In this document: piece after piece, positions 5,909 to 14,061 of the stretch
Layout of the letters: each line of letters begins with the position of its first letter
Position numbering within the stretch: position 1 is the first letter of the stretch
Assembly (NCBI GenBank): GCA_904420265.1
Contig: CAJFUU010000020.1
Coordinates: 1 to 16,866, forward strand
DNA length: 16,866 nucleotides
Source of the DNA: an uncultured Clostridia bacterium
Lineage (GTDB): Bacteria > Bacillota > Clostridia > Christensenellales > Aristaeellaceae
Direction of reading: 5' to 3'
Program-made: the position numbers and the translations under genes
Notes under the pieces: model-generated
What the model was told of the DNA's origin: nothing
Databases searched by the model: none
Seen by the model: the letters and a program-made list of their open reading frames with translations, nothing else

Positions 5909-7252
5909 ATGGAAACCTGGATGCAAAAAGCACAGAAGGTGGAAAAAATCCTCGCGCGCGCGCCGAAGTTCGACAAGTTTCTGCGCGTGGAGGAGGACGA
6001 GTTCCGCGCCCGCCAGCAGGCGTTGATCGCCAAGATTGCCGAGGCCGGCATCGACTGCGCGCTGGTTTATTCCGATGAACACTATTGCGGCGACGTGCCT
6101 TACCTGGGCGGCTGCGTCAATATCTCCATCGAGCCGGTGGCCGGCGTGTTGGGCAAAAACGGCTTCCACATCCTCGCCGGGCTCGAGGGCGGCTATGTGG
6201 CCGAACAACTCGGCGCGCGCGCCGGCTGCGGCATCCACAAGGTGGAAATGCTCAAATTGGCCGATGAGGAATATCCCATCGACGCCGAACACATTGAAGA
6301 TGTGCTCGTAGAGGCCTGCGGGCAGATGCCCCGCAATGTGGGCCTGTTTACGCCGCGCGCGGTTTTGCCGGTGGGCGTGTATGAATATTTCGCTTCGCTG
6401 GTGGGCGAGGAGAATATGATCGACTGCCAGGAAATCTACTATAAACAGAAATACATAAAGTCTGACCGGGAAATGGAGCTGACCCGCCAGGCCGCGCGCA
6501 TGTGCGATGTGATGCTTGAGGGCATGCTGGCGGTGCTGGAACCGGGCATGCTGGAAACGGAAGTGGCCTCCTGGGGCTACCTCATCGGCCGGCAGATCGG
6601 CGCGGAAAGTTTCGGCTTCGATGTGATGGTCACCTCCGGCGAGGCCAACCGCACGCTGGTAGGCAAGGCGCTCAACCGCGTCATTGAGGAGGGCGACTAT
6701 GTGCACCTGGGCGTGGCCCCCAAATGCGACGGCCTGACCGCCTGCGAGCGTTGCACGGTCATTGCCACGCTGAATCCCGATAACATTACCGAAGACCAGA
6801 AGTACTGGATTCGCTTTGTCGAGGGCGCCTATCAGACCGGCCTGGACGCCTACCGCCGCGTCAGCGCCGAGAACCTGCCCGCAAAACTTCAGGAACAGGC
6901 GCTGTGCGATTACTTCAAGGCGCATGAGGACGAGGTTTGCGCCCGGCTGGGCAAGAAGATAGATTTCGTGCGTCAGAAGCCTTACACCGGCACCCACAAC
7001 GGCGGCTACACCGAGTGCCAGGAGTTTTACGGCGCCATTACGCTCAACTCCGAAGAACCGCTGGGCAGCCAGATTGTCACCATGCTGGACGTGGCCGTGC
7101 GCGGCGTGGGCAATATGTGGAACGACGTGATTATTCCCGGCATGGACTACGTGCTGGTAGAAAAAACGCTGGGTAAGTTTGGAACGCGCGTGGACGTGCT
7201 CAACGACCTGCCGATCAATTTGCAGGCCTACGTCGGCCGCGTGGTGGAGTAG
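5909..7252 (+). CDS. M24-fold (creatinase/Xaa-Pro peptidase-like) protein with degenerate metal site
   Basis: 447-aa protein with an N-terminal creatinase_N-like domain (about 30-180) and a C-terminal pita-bread domain entered at KSDREMELTRQAARMCDVML (184-203). Aligning by motif, the first metal Asp is G268 (GDYVHLG), the second is C279 (GLTACER), the Glu after the barrel strand is D394 (VTMLDVAV) and the last Glu is M412 (GMDYVLVE). Only the His of the GHGIG-like segment remains (H363 in GTHNGGY). A dimetal aminopeptidase is therefore very unlikely. Metal-free relatives such as creatinase and ectoine hydrolase cleave non-peptide C-N bonds, and a similar role is my inference. The ribosome site AAAGGGG lies about 8 nt before ATG. 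It starts 22 bp after the dehydrogenase and ends 18 bp before the PIG-L gene, so all three are co-transcribed. Automated names such as aminopeptidase P should be treated with caution. Confidence 0.85.
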   Translation: METWMQKAQKVEKILARAPKFDKFLRVEEDEFRARQQALIAKIAEAGIDCALVYSDEHYCGDVPYLGGCVNISIEPVAGVLGKNGFHILAGLEGGYVAEQLGARAGCGIHKVEMLKLADEEYPIDAEHIEDVLVEACGQMPRNVGLFTPRAVLPVGVYEYFASLVGEENMIDCQEIYYKQKYIKSDREMELTRQAARMCDVMLEGMLAVLEPGMLETEVASWGYLIGRQIGAESFGFDVMVTSGEANRTLVGKALNRVIEEGDYVHLGVAPKCDGLTACERCTVIATLNPDNITEDQKYWIRFVEGAYQTGLDAYRRVSAENLPAKLQEQALCDYFKAHEDEVCARLGKKIDFVRQKPYTGTHNGGYTECQEFYGAITLNSEEPLGSQIVTMLDVAVRGVGNMWNDVIIPGMDYVLVEKTLGKFGTRVDVLNDLPINLQAYVGRVVE

Positions 7253-7270
7253 AGAAAGGAGCGAAAGAAT

Positions 7271-7978
7271 ATGAATATTCTGGCAATCGGTTGTCATCCT
7301 GACGATCTGGAGATCGGCTGCTACGGCACGCTGGCAAAGTATGTGAAGCAGGGGCACAATGTGGCGGTCTGCCATCTGGCCAACGGCAATTTGGGCCATG
7401 TGGAAATTATGCCGGAAGAGTTGCGCGCCATGCGCTTTGAGGAAGCGGAAAACGCCGCCAAAATCATCGGCGCCAAGCACTACAGCGTAGACGCCAACGA
7501 CCTGTACGTCACCGCCGAGGACGACGGCCTCATCAACCGCCTGGCCGCCGTGGTGCGCGAAGTGCAGCCGGATTTGATTATTACCCACTATGACCACGAT
7601 TATATGAACGACCATATGCAAACCTATTATGCGGCCCTGCGCGCTTCCTTCGGCGCCAGCCTGGCCCACTATGACATGAATGCCACCACGCCCACCGCGC
7701 CCGTGTGCCCGATTTACCATATGGACCCGGTGGCCGGCACGGGCTTTATTCCCACCGAATATGTGGATATAACCGACACGATAGACCTCAAGCTGGAAGC
7801 GCTGGCTTGCCACAAATCGCAAATTGTGTGGATGCGCGATCACGACCACATTGATTTCCTGGAGTTTGTGCGCACCTGCTCCCGCGCGCGCGGCTTCCAG
7901 TGCGGCGTGGACTATGCCGAGGGCTTCCGCCCCAACCTCAATTACCTGCGCATGACCACCAAACGGCTTTTGCCGTAA
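7271..7978 (+). CDS. PIG-L/LmbE-family zinc deacetylase
   Basis: Cytoplasmic N-deacetylase-type enzyme (235 aa). The family removes acetyl (or other acyl) groups from amino sugars and related amines, as in GlcNAc-PI, mycothiol, bacillithiol and chitobiose enzymes. The catalytic/metal motif HPDD is at 9-12 (zinc ligands H9 and D12, general base D11), and the second motif THYDHDYMNDH at 105-115 supplies the third zinc ligand H115. No signal peptide, so it works on an imported compound. AAAGGAG lies 9 nt before the ATG. It is tightly packed between the M24-fold gene and the importer genes, which argues that its substrate is delivered by that importer or produced by its neighbour. I cannot tell acetyl-amino sugar from another amide. 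Confidence 0.9.
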   Translation: MNILAIGCHPDDLEIGCYGTLAKYVKQGHNVAVCHLANGNLGHVEIMPEELRAMRFEEAENAAKIIGAKHYSVDANDLYVTAEDDGLINRLAAVVREVQPDLIITHYDHDYMNDHMQTYYAALRASFGASLAHYDMNATTPTAPVCPIYHMDPVAGTGFIPTEYVDITDTIDLKLEALACHKSQIVWMRDHDHIDFLEFVRTCSRARGFQCGVDYAEGFRPNLNYLRMTTKRLLP

Positions 7979-8031
7979 AAGCGCGGCCCACCGTGCTTAA
8001 TAAAGATCCACACGGAAAGGAACGATGATTG

Positions 8032-9039
8032 ATGAGTCAGGCAGCCCTGCAGAACAAAGGCGGCTTTGGGTCGCGCGTGGCGAAGTTTACCAAGAGTTAT
8101 GCGATCATACTGGCAATTTTGCTTCTGGTCGTAGCCTACACCATCGGCTCTTTGCTGATGTTTGGCGAGCAGTACTTCTTCACCTGGAACAACCTGCGCA
8201 ACATTCTCAACCAGACGGTCACCCTGGCGGTGGTCTGCTGCGGACAGGCGTTGATTGTTACCACTGGTGAGTTCGACCTTTCCCTGGGCCAGAACGTGTG
8301 CTTTACCAGTTGCGTTATGGCGTGGCTGATCAAGTTTGGCGGCTGGAACCCGTGGCTGGCGATCATCATGGCCATCGTGGCCGGCGCTGTGGTGGGCGCG
8401 TGCAACGGCACGTTGATCTCCTACTGCGGTATACCATGCTTTATCGTTACGCTTGGTTTCCAGATGATCTGCAAGGGCTTTGCCAAGATCATTACCAATG
8501 CATCGCCCATTCCGGGCATGCCTGCGGAAATCCAGTTCTTTGGCCGCGGTTACATTGGCCCGCAGAACGGATGGGGCATTCCCATCAGCGTGGTCATCAT
8601 GGTGGTGCTGTTCATCGTGGCCATGTTCGTCACGAACCAGACCAAGTTCGGCCGCAGCCTGTACGCCATGGGCGGTGGGCGCGAGGCTGCCTACTTCGCG
8701 GGCATCAACGTCAAGAAGTACCGCTTCCTGGTGTATACAATTGCCGGCGCGCTGTGCGGTTTCTCCAGCGTAATCCTGGTTACCCGTCTGGACTCTGCGG
8801 CGCTGACCAACGGCAACCTCTACGAGTTTGACTCCACAATCTCCTGCATCCTGGGCGGTATCTCGCTGGCGGGCGGCCGCGGCAAGATTATCCAGGGTCT
8901 GTTTGGGGCGCTGTTTTTGACGCTGTTCTTCAACGGTATGACGATGATGAACGTCAACCCCTTCGTGCAGGACGTGCTCAAAGGCGTGGTCATGGTCGGC
9001 GCGGTGGCGCTGGACGTGCTGCGCAACCGCCGCAAGTAA
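8032..9039 (+). CDS. Ribose-type (CUT2) ABC transporter permease, RbsC-like
   Basis: Integral membrane permease (335 aa) of the BPD_transp_2 / RbsC family. About eight to ten hydrophobic segments are visible (roughly 23-43, 62-80, 107-130, 135-152, 183-202, 232-252, 285-302, 312-330). Family signatures include TTGEFDLSLGQ (77-87), GRSLYAMGGGREAAYFAGINVKKYR (207-231, the ATPase-contact loop) and CILGGISLAGGRGKI (272-286). I chose ATG 8032; GGAAAGGAA lies about 9-10 nt upstream. A TTG immediately before it (8029) is equally in frame. It is followed at once by its ATPase and then the binding protein, so the importer is complete. CUT2 systems carry ribose, xylose, autoinducer-2, polyols and other small polar molecules; this one's substrate is not evident. 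Confidence 0.93.
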   Translation: MSQAALQNKGGFGSRVAKFTKSYAIILAILLLVVAYTIGSLLMFGEQYFFTWNNLRNILNQTVTLAVVCCGQALIVTTGEFDLSLGQNVCFTSCVMAWLIKFGGWNPWLAIIMAIVAGAVVGACNGTLISYCGIPCFIVTLGFQMICKGFAKIITNASPIPGMPAEIQFFGRGYIGPQNGWGIPISVVIMVVLFIVAMFVTNQTKFGRSLYAMGGGREAAYFAGINVKKYRFLVYTIAGALCGFSSVILVTRLDSAALTNGNLYEFDSTISCILGGISLAGGRGKIIQGLFGALFLTLFFNGMTMMNVNPFVQDVLKGVVMVGAVALDVLRNRRK

Positions 9040-9052
9040 GGAGGCGTTGAGT

Positions 9053-10531
9053 TTGAGCGACATTATCCTTGAACTTCGCAACATCTGCAAGAGTTTCCCG
9101 GGCGTCAAGGCGTTGGACAATGTTTCGTTCTCCATTGAGCGCGGCACGGTGCATGCGTTGGTGGGTGAGAACGGCGCGGGCAAATCGACGCTGATCAAGG
9201 TGCTGGCTGGCATTTACCAGCCCGAAAGCGGCGAAATGCTCTTTGAGGGCACGCCCAAGCACTTCAAGACGCCGAGCGAATCGCAGGCCGCGGGCGTGAG
9301 CGTGGTGCACCAGGAGATTAAACTTTCCGAGACCCTCTCGGTGGCGGAAAACGTGTTCCTGGGCAACCTGATTTACAAGGGCATCCGCGTGGACTGGAAG
9401 GCCATGCGCCAGCGCGCTTCCGAAATGCTCAGCCAGCTGGGCCTGGCGCTGGACGTCAACGCCGTGGTCAGCGACCTGTCGGTGGCGCAGAAACAGATGG
9501 TGGAAATCTGCAAGGCCATCAACCGCAACTGCCGCCTGCTGATTATGGACGAGCCTTCGGCCACGCTGACCGAGAAGGAACAGAAGGTCATGTTCCAAAC
9601 GGTCAAGCGCCTGCGCGAGCAGGGGATGACCATTATTTACATCTCCCACCGCCTGGACGAAATCTTCGACCTGGCCGACAACGTAACCGTGTTGCGCGAT
9701 GGTTGCCATGTGCGCACCATGCCGGTGAAAGACGTTACCCGCCACGATTTGGTAACGATGATGGTCGGCCGCGAGGTGGTCAACGAATACCCCAAGGAGA
9801 CTATCCCCCTGGGCGAAACGGTGCTGGAGGTCAAGAACATCACCCGCAAAGGCGTGCTCAACGGCATTTCCTTCAATTTGCGCCGCGGCGAGGTGCTGGG
9901 TATAGCGGGCCTGGTCGGCGCGGGACGTACGGAACTTGCGCGCGCCATCCTGGGCATCGACAAAATTGACGGTGGCGAAATTTTCCTGCGCGGGCAAAAG
10001 GTGACCATCCCTTCGTTCCGCGAGGCTATTCGCAAGGGCTTTGCCCTGGTGCCGGAGGATCGCAAAAACCAGGGCCTGGTGCAGCTTTTGAGCGTGTGCC
10101 GCAATATTTGCATGGTCAATATGGACGCCGTATCCAACGGCATGGTGGTCAGTGAGGCCAAGGAACGCGCGCGGGCGCTGGAATACGTTGGCAAGCTGGA
10201 TATTGCCACCCCGTCGGTCGATACGGAGGTGCAATACCTCTCCGGCGGCAACCAGCAAAAGGTGGTTATCGCCAAGTGGCTTTTGCAGGACGCGGACATC
10301 ATCATCCTGGACGAGCCCACGCGCGGCATCGACGTGGGCGCCAAGAGCGAGATTTACCTGCTGATCAACGACCTGGTCAAATCTGGCAAGTCCGTGATCA
10401 TGATTTCTTCGGAAATCCCCGAAATTGTGGGCATGTCCGACCGCGTACTGGTTATGCACGAGGGCAACAAAGTGGGCGAACTTACCCGCGAAGAGGTCTC
10501 CCCGGAGGCCATCATGGCCCTGTGCGTCTAA
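9053..10531 (+). CDS. Ribose-type ABC transporter double ATPase, RbsA-like
   Basis: Cytoplasmic ATPase (492 aa) with two fused nucleotide-binding domains. Domain 1: Walker A GENGAGKST (38-46), Q-loop HQEIKLS (Q87), signature LSVAQKQ (142-148), Walker B LLIMDEPSATL (162-172), switch His H199. Domain 2: degenerate Walker A GLVGAGRTE (286-294), with Arg in place of the catalytic Lys as is normal for RbsA, then LSGGNQQK (396-403) and IIILDEPTRGIDVG (416-429). The length is typical. There is no usable ATG. The start is TTG 9053, with AAGGAGG (9038-9044) 8 nt upstream; the in-frame TTG at 9047 would be only 2 nt away. The Shine-Dalgarno sequence overlaps the permease stop codon, suggesting translational coupling. 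Confidence 0.93.
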   Translation: MSDIILELRNICKSFPGVKALDNVSFSIERGTVHALVGENGAGKSTLIKVLAGIYQPESGEMLFEGTPKHFKTPSESQAAGVSVVHQEIKLSETLSVAENVFLGNLIYKGIRVDWKAMRQRASEMLSQLGLALDVNAVVSDLSVAQKQMVEICKAINRNCRLLIMDEPSATLTEKEQKVMFQTVKRLREQGMTIIYISHRLDEIFDLADNVTVLRDGCHVRTMPVKDVTRHDLVTMMVGREVVNEYPKETIPLGETVLEVKNITRKGVLNGISFNLRRGEVLGIAGLVGAGRTELARAILGIDKIDGGEIFLRGQKVTIPSFREAIRKGFALVPEDRKNQGLVQLLSVCRNICMVNMDAVSNGMVVSEAKERARALEYVGKLDIATPSVDTEVQYLSGGNQQKVVIAKWLLQDADIIILDEPTRGIDVGAKSEIYLLINDLVKSGKSVIMISSEIPEIVGMSDRVLVMHEGNKVGELTREEVSPEAIMALCV

Positions 10532-10545
10532 TTCATTCGGCCCTG

Positions 10546-10559
10546 TCCGCGAAAGCGGA
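10546..10559 (+). other. Small GNRA-tetraloop hairpin before the binding-protein gene
   Basis: TCCGC, GAAA, GCGGA: a 5-bp stem with a GNRA loop in the 56-bp gap ahead of the binding-protein gene, followed by A-rich sequence. It is a candidate mRNA processing or stability element that lets the binding protein be made in excess of the ATPase; it is too small to be a terminator by itself. Confidence 0.4.
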
Positions 10560-10587
10560 AAAATAGAGCAAAGTAGGAGGTACCAAC

Positions 10588-11547
10588 ATGAAAAAACACC
10601 TGATCTCCCTGATCTTGGCCGTCGCGATGCTGCTGTGCTTCTGCGCGCCCACGCTGGCCGAGACCGAAGAACCCCTCAATCTCGCCGTCGCGCACATTAC
10701 GATGTACGACGAGTGGTGCAAGGCCGTTTATGACGAGTTCGTTGCCCAGTGCGAAGCGCGCGGCTGGAAAGTGACCATCGCCGACGGTAACCTCAACGCC
10801 GAGACCCAGCAGAAGCAGGTCGAGGACTTTATCGCCCAGGGCGACTATGACGCCATCCTCATCGACCCCGTCAACTCCGACGGCATCATCCCCACGCTGG
10901 AGCAGGCCGGCGAAGCGGGCATCCCCGTGTTTGCCTTTGACAGCGGCACCGATTACGAAGACCTGGTGACGCACGTTGCCTGGGACCATGCCGAAACCGG
11001 CGTGCTGTGCGCGCAGTGGGTTGCGGATTATGCCAACGAGAACCTGGGCGGCAAGGTGCGCGTGGGCGTGCTGGCCATGCTCAACGCCGTGCATACGCAG
11101 GTGCGTTCCGAGGCCTTCGTTGAGGAGCTGGAAAACCTGCTGGGCGCCGAGAACGTGACCTGGGTGTTCAACCAGGACTTCGGCGAGACCCGTGAGTCTG
11201 CCGCCAACATCGTCACCAACAACATCATGAAGCCCATCGACGTCATCTGGGGCGCCGTGGACAACGCCGCCATCGGCGCGACCACCGCGCTGGAGCAGAA
11301 CGGCGCGACTGGCACCATCGTCGTCTCCGCGGGCGGCTGGGGCGCCGAGCCGTTCGGCCTCATCAACGAGGGCAACCCCTACTACAAGATGTGCATTGCC
11401 GTTTCTGCGGCCAACATCGTTGAGCTGACCCTCGATTCCGTCGAGGCCTACTTCGCCGGTGAAGAGATTCCGAAGTCTCAGAACATCGAGCTGGCGATCG
11501 TTGATGAAACCAACATTGCCGACTACATGAAGTACGTCGAGGAATAA
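10588..11547 (+). CDS. Ribose-type ABC transporter substrate-binding protein, RbsB-like
   Basis: Secreted periplasmic-binding-protein-like sugar receptor (319 aa) of the type I fold (Peripla_BP_4). A signal peptide covers residues 1-24: MKKH, a hydrophobic core, then APTLA with cleavage before ETEE. Two Cys sit in the core (LLCFCAP), but neither fits a lipobox, so signal peptidase I processing is predicted and no lipid anchor is obvious. The mature domain opens with NLAVAHITMYDEWCKAV. NAETQQKQVEDFIAQGDYDAILIDPVNSDGI is the classic RbsB-like segment, and PVFAFDSG and IDVIWGAVDNAAIGA mark the ligand cleft. AGGAGG lies about 9 nt before ATG. It completes the importer with the two preceding genes and is followed by a stable hairpin. 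Confidence 0.93.
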   Translation: MKKHLISLILAVAMLLCFCAPTLAETEEPLNLAVAHITMYDEWCKAVYDEFVAQCEARGWKVTIADGNLNAETQQKQVEDFIAQGDYDAILIDPVNSDGIIPTLEQAGEAGIPVFAFDSGTDYEDLVTHVAWDHAETGVLCAQWVADYANENLGGKVRVGVLAMLNAVHTQVRSEAFVEELENLLGAENVTWVFNQDFGETRESAANIVTNNIMKPIDVIWGAVDNAAIGATTALEQNGATGTIVVSAGGWGAEPFGLINEGNPYYKMCIAVSAANIVELTLDSVEAYFAGEEIPKSQNIELAIVDETNIADYMKYVEE

Positions 11548-11555
11548 AACCTCTT

Positions 11556-11588
11556 AACCGGGAGAATCGCAAGCCGGTTCTCCCGGTT
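11556..11588 (+). terminator. Stable 11-bp hairpin after the binding-protein gene (partial terminator)
   Basis: AACCGGGAGAA (11556-11566) pairs perfectly with TTCTCCCGGTT (11578-11588) around an 11-nt loop, 8 bp after the stop. The tail is TTTCCTAAAACTAATTTTT, without an immediate pure T-tract. It probably gives partial termination or protects the upstream mRNA from 3' decay, a common arrangement after binding-protein genes. The downstream genes would then be made at a lower level. Confidence 0.65.
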
Positions 11589-11627
11589 TCCTAAAACTAA
11601 TTTTTCAGGTGGGAGGACTAATTAACA

Positions 11628-12806
11628 ATGGGAAAACAAATTAAACGCTTGCCCCGGGAGGAGTACAATCAGCGCATTTGCCGCGTGCAGGAAAGAATGG
11701 CCCAGGAGGGCATTGACCTGCTTGTGGCGCATGCCTGCGAGTGTGAGTCCGCCACAGTGCGCTATTTGACCGATTTCTGGGCGGTGTTTGACTTTGTGGG
11801 CGTGCTGGTGCCCGTAGAAGGAAAGCCGATTTTGCTTACCGGCGGCCCCGAATCCTATGATTTCGCAGTTAAATTTGCCCAAATTGACGATGTGCGCGTG
11901 CATCCGATGTATGTGGAAACCTGCGCGCCGGAGTGGGACAAGCCCACCGACCCCTGGAGTTATGAGCGCATATTGGACGAGATTCGCGAACGCATTCCCG
12001 TGCGCAAAATTGGCATTGCCAACGTCAACACCATTCCGCATGTTATTTACGCCGATATTGAAAAGGGCGCGCGCGGGGCGCAGATCGTGCCGGCGGAGGA
12101 TATTATACTTGATTTGCGCGCCTATAAATCCGATGGAGAGATTGAACTTCTCAAAGAAGGTTACCGCATTACGGAGGAAGCGCTGAAAAAGACCATGGAA
12201 ATTCTCCGTCCCGGCGTGCGCGAACGCGAACTGCTGGCGCGTTGGAAGGCCATTTCCTTTGAAATGGGCGCGGAGGGCTTCGGCTATCCCTGCTGGGTGA
12301 CCAGCGGCCCGTCCACTTACCAGAGCCTGTGCAAATCCACGGACCGCGAAATCGGCGAAAACGAAATGGTGCAGTTCTCCGTGGGCGCGAAATACAGCGG
12401 CTATTGCGGAAACATCGGCCGTGTGGCGGTGTTGGGCAAGCTGCCCCAGCGGCATATGGACATGATCAAAATTGCCGGCGAGTGCCTGGAAGAGACCATC
12501 GCCACCATGGGCCCGGGCGTGCCCTTTGCGCAGGTATACGACAAATTCCAGGCGCGGTTGACGCGCTACGGCTTTGGCGGGCTTTCGCTCTATGGCCCGG
12601 CGCATTCCACCGGCCTGCAGGAGTGCGAAGCGCCCTGGGTGGACAACCGCACCGGCCGCGTGCTCAAGCCCAACATGGTTTTCAATATCGACATCTGGAT
12701 TGCCGACGACCGCTATGGCGTGCGTCTGGAGGACGGCGTGCTCGTCACCGAAACCGGGCTTGAACAGCTTACCACCTGGCACCGCGATGTAATCACCATC
12801 GCCTGA
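11628..12806 (+). CDS. Second M24-fold (creatinase-like) protein with altered metal ligands
   Basis: 392-aa protein, distinct from but related to the one at 5909. The creatinase_N-like domain covers about 10-165 and the pita-bread domain starts at KSDGEIELLKEGYRITEEAL. Ligand positions by motif: first Asp replaced by S251 (MVQFSVGAKYSGY), second Asp by N262 (CGNIGRV), His kept as H326 (GPAHSTGL), Glu changed to D355 (VFNIDIWI), final Glu kept as E368 (VRLEDGVLV). Loss of both Asp ligands argues against a normal dimetal peptidase. The retained His and Glu resemble the acid-base residues used by creatinase-type metal-free hydrolases (family knowledge). GGGAGG lies 11 nt before the ATG. It follows the importer after an 80-bp gap holding a hairpin and is 16 bp before the M20 gene. 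The substrate is unknown. Confidence 0.87.
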   Translation: MGKQIKRLPREEYNQRICRVQERMAQEGIDLLVAHACECESATVRYLTDFWAVFDFVGVLVPVEGKPILLTGGPESYDFAVKFAQIDDVRVHPMYVETCAPEWDKPTDPWSYERILDEIRERIPVRKIGIANVNTIPHVIYADIEKGARGAQIVPAEDIILDLRAYKSDGEIELLKEGYRITEEALKKTMEILRPGVRERELLARWKAISFEMGAEGFGYPCWVTSGPSTYQSLCKSTDREIGENEMVQFSVGAKYSGYCGNIGRVAVLGKLPQRHMDMIKIAGECLEETIATMGPGVPFAQVYDKFQARLTRYGFGGLSLYGPAHSTGLQECEAPWVDNRTGRVLKPNMVFNIDIWIADDRYGVRLEDGVLVTETGLEQLTTWHRDVITIA

Positions 12807-12822
12807 GGCAAAGGAGACGCCT

Positions 12823-14061
12823 ATGAACATGGAAAACCGCGGCGCGCAGATGCTTTCCCTGCTGGAAGCGTTGGTGCGCTGCCCCACAGAAAACCATCCT
12901 CCCCGGGGCAACGAAGCCCCGGGGCAGGCGGTGCTGCGCGCGGCCTATGAGGCCATGGGCCTGGAAACGCGCATGCTGTGCCCCGCAGACCTGCCGGAAT
13001 ATCCCGCGCATCCGGCGTTTTTGCCCCGCGATTTTGCGGGACGCGAGAACCTTGTCGGAACCTGGCGCGGCGAGGGCGGCGGCCGCTCTGTGTTGCTGAC
13101 GGGGCACATGGACGTTGTGCCCAAGGAACCCATGCCGTGGACTGTGACGCAGCCCTTCGAACCGCTGATACAGGCTGGCCGCATGTACGGCCGCGGAACG
13201 GCGGATATGAAGGCGGGCCTGGTCTGCGCCGCGGAGGCTGTGCGCCGCCTGCAGGAAGAGGGCTTCCGCCCCAAAGGCGATGTGATTCTGGAAAGCGTTG
13301 TGGATGAGGAATACGCGGGGGCCAACGGCACCGTCGCCGGCCGCCTGGCGGGCATCAACGCGGATTTTGGCATCGTTCTGGAAGCCTCCGGGCTGAACGT
13401 CTGCCCCGCCTGCGTGGGCGGGCTGGTCGTCACGCTGCGCGTGCAGGGCGTGGCGGGCATGCCATATACCGGCGAGGAAATCGGCAACCCGGCCGTAGAC
13501 ATCGCGGAACTGATTTGGCTGATTCAGCAGTTCAGCGAAAAGCGCATGGCCGAGGCCCCCAAGCCCAAGCTATGGGACGGCACGGTGCAGGGGGCGCAGG
13601 TGGTCATCACCAAGGTGAAGGCGGGCGAGTGCTTTGAGCACGGCCAGCTTTCCGCGCCCATCGACGCCTGGATGGAAATTGTCATGCAGTCCTATCCTGG
13701 CGAAGAGGAAGAAGATCTTCTCAAAGATCTGGACAATTTTGTACGCGTGCGGTATCATGATCCCAAGGGGCTGGAAATACGCCGGGAATACCGCTATTGC
13801 CGACCGGCGGCGACAGACCCAATGCATCCAGGCGTGCAAACGCTGGCGCGTTGCGCCGGGGCCTATACCGACCGCGCCCGCGTGTGCGGGGCCATGTTCT
13901 CCTGCGATATGTTTGCCCTCACGGAACTGGGCAATATACCGTCGGTCATTTTCGGCCCCATCGGCGCGCGGCTGCATGCGCCGGACGAATGGGTTGATCT
14001 GGAAAGCATGGAGGTGTGCGTGCGTTCGCTTATGGATTTCATCCGCGCCTGGTGCGGTTGA
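12823..14061 (+). CDS. M20-family metallo-amidohydrolase (ArgE/DapE/CPG2-like)
   Basis: Cytoplasmic di-zinc peptidase/deacylase (412 aa). The catalytic set is complete: H95 and D97 in TGHMDVVP, bridging D128 in GRGTADMKAGL, general base and ligand E162-E163 in VVDEEYAG, E187 in IVLEASG, and H385 in GARLHAPDEWV. The inserted lid/dimerisation domain (about 195-310) is present, but where the family usually has a conserved His (GxxxHxxxPxxGxNA) it reads GVAGMPYTGEEIGNPAVD, with Met in the His position. AAGGAG lies 6 nt before ATG. It is the last gene of the operon, 16 bp after the second M24-fold gene. Likely reactions are release of an acyl group or amino acid from an imported amide; the exact substrate is open. 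There is no clear terminator: CCGCCG/CGGCGG just downstream (from about 14065) lacks a T-tract. Confidence 0.9.
   Translation: MNMENRGAQMLSLLEALVRCPTENHPPRGNEAPGQAVLRAAYEAMGLETRMLCPADLPEYPAHPAFLPRDFAGRENLVGTWRGEGGGRSVLLTGHMDVVPKEPMPWTVTQPFEPLIQAGRMYGRGTADMKAGLVCAAEAVRRLQEEGFRPKGDVILESVVDEEYAGANGTVAGRLAGINADFGIVLEASGLNVCPACVGGLVVTLRVQGVAGMPYTGEEIGNPAVDIAELIWLIQQFSEKRMAEAPKPKLWDGTVQGAQVVITKVKAGECFEHGQLSAPIDAWMEIVMQSYPGEEEEDLLKDLDNFVRVRYHDPKGLEIRREYRYCRPAATDPMHPGVQTLARCAGAYTDRARVCGAMFSCDMFALTELGNIPSVIFGPIGARLHAPDEWVDLESMEVCVRSLMDFIRAWCG

Noticed and set aside
5870..7849. 659-codon minus-strand frame
   Set aside because: It is antisense to the first M24-fold and PIG-L genes; the composition is His/Val/Ala-rich and it matches no family I know.
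8025..8270. ATG at 8025 as an alternative gene start
   Set aside because: It lies in a different frame and gives a short protein without features; the permease frame with ATG 8032 shows clear family motifs.
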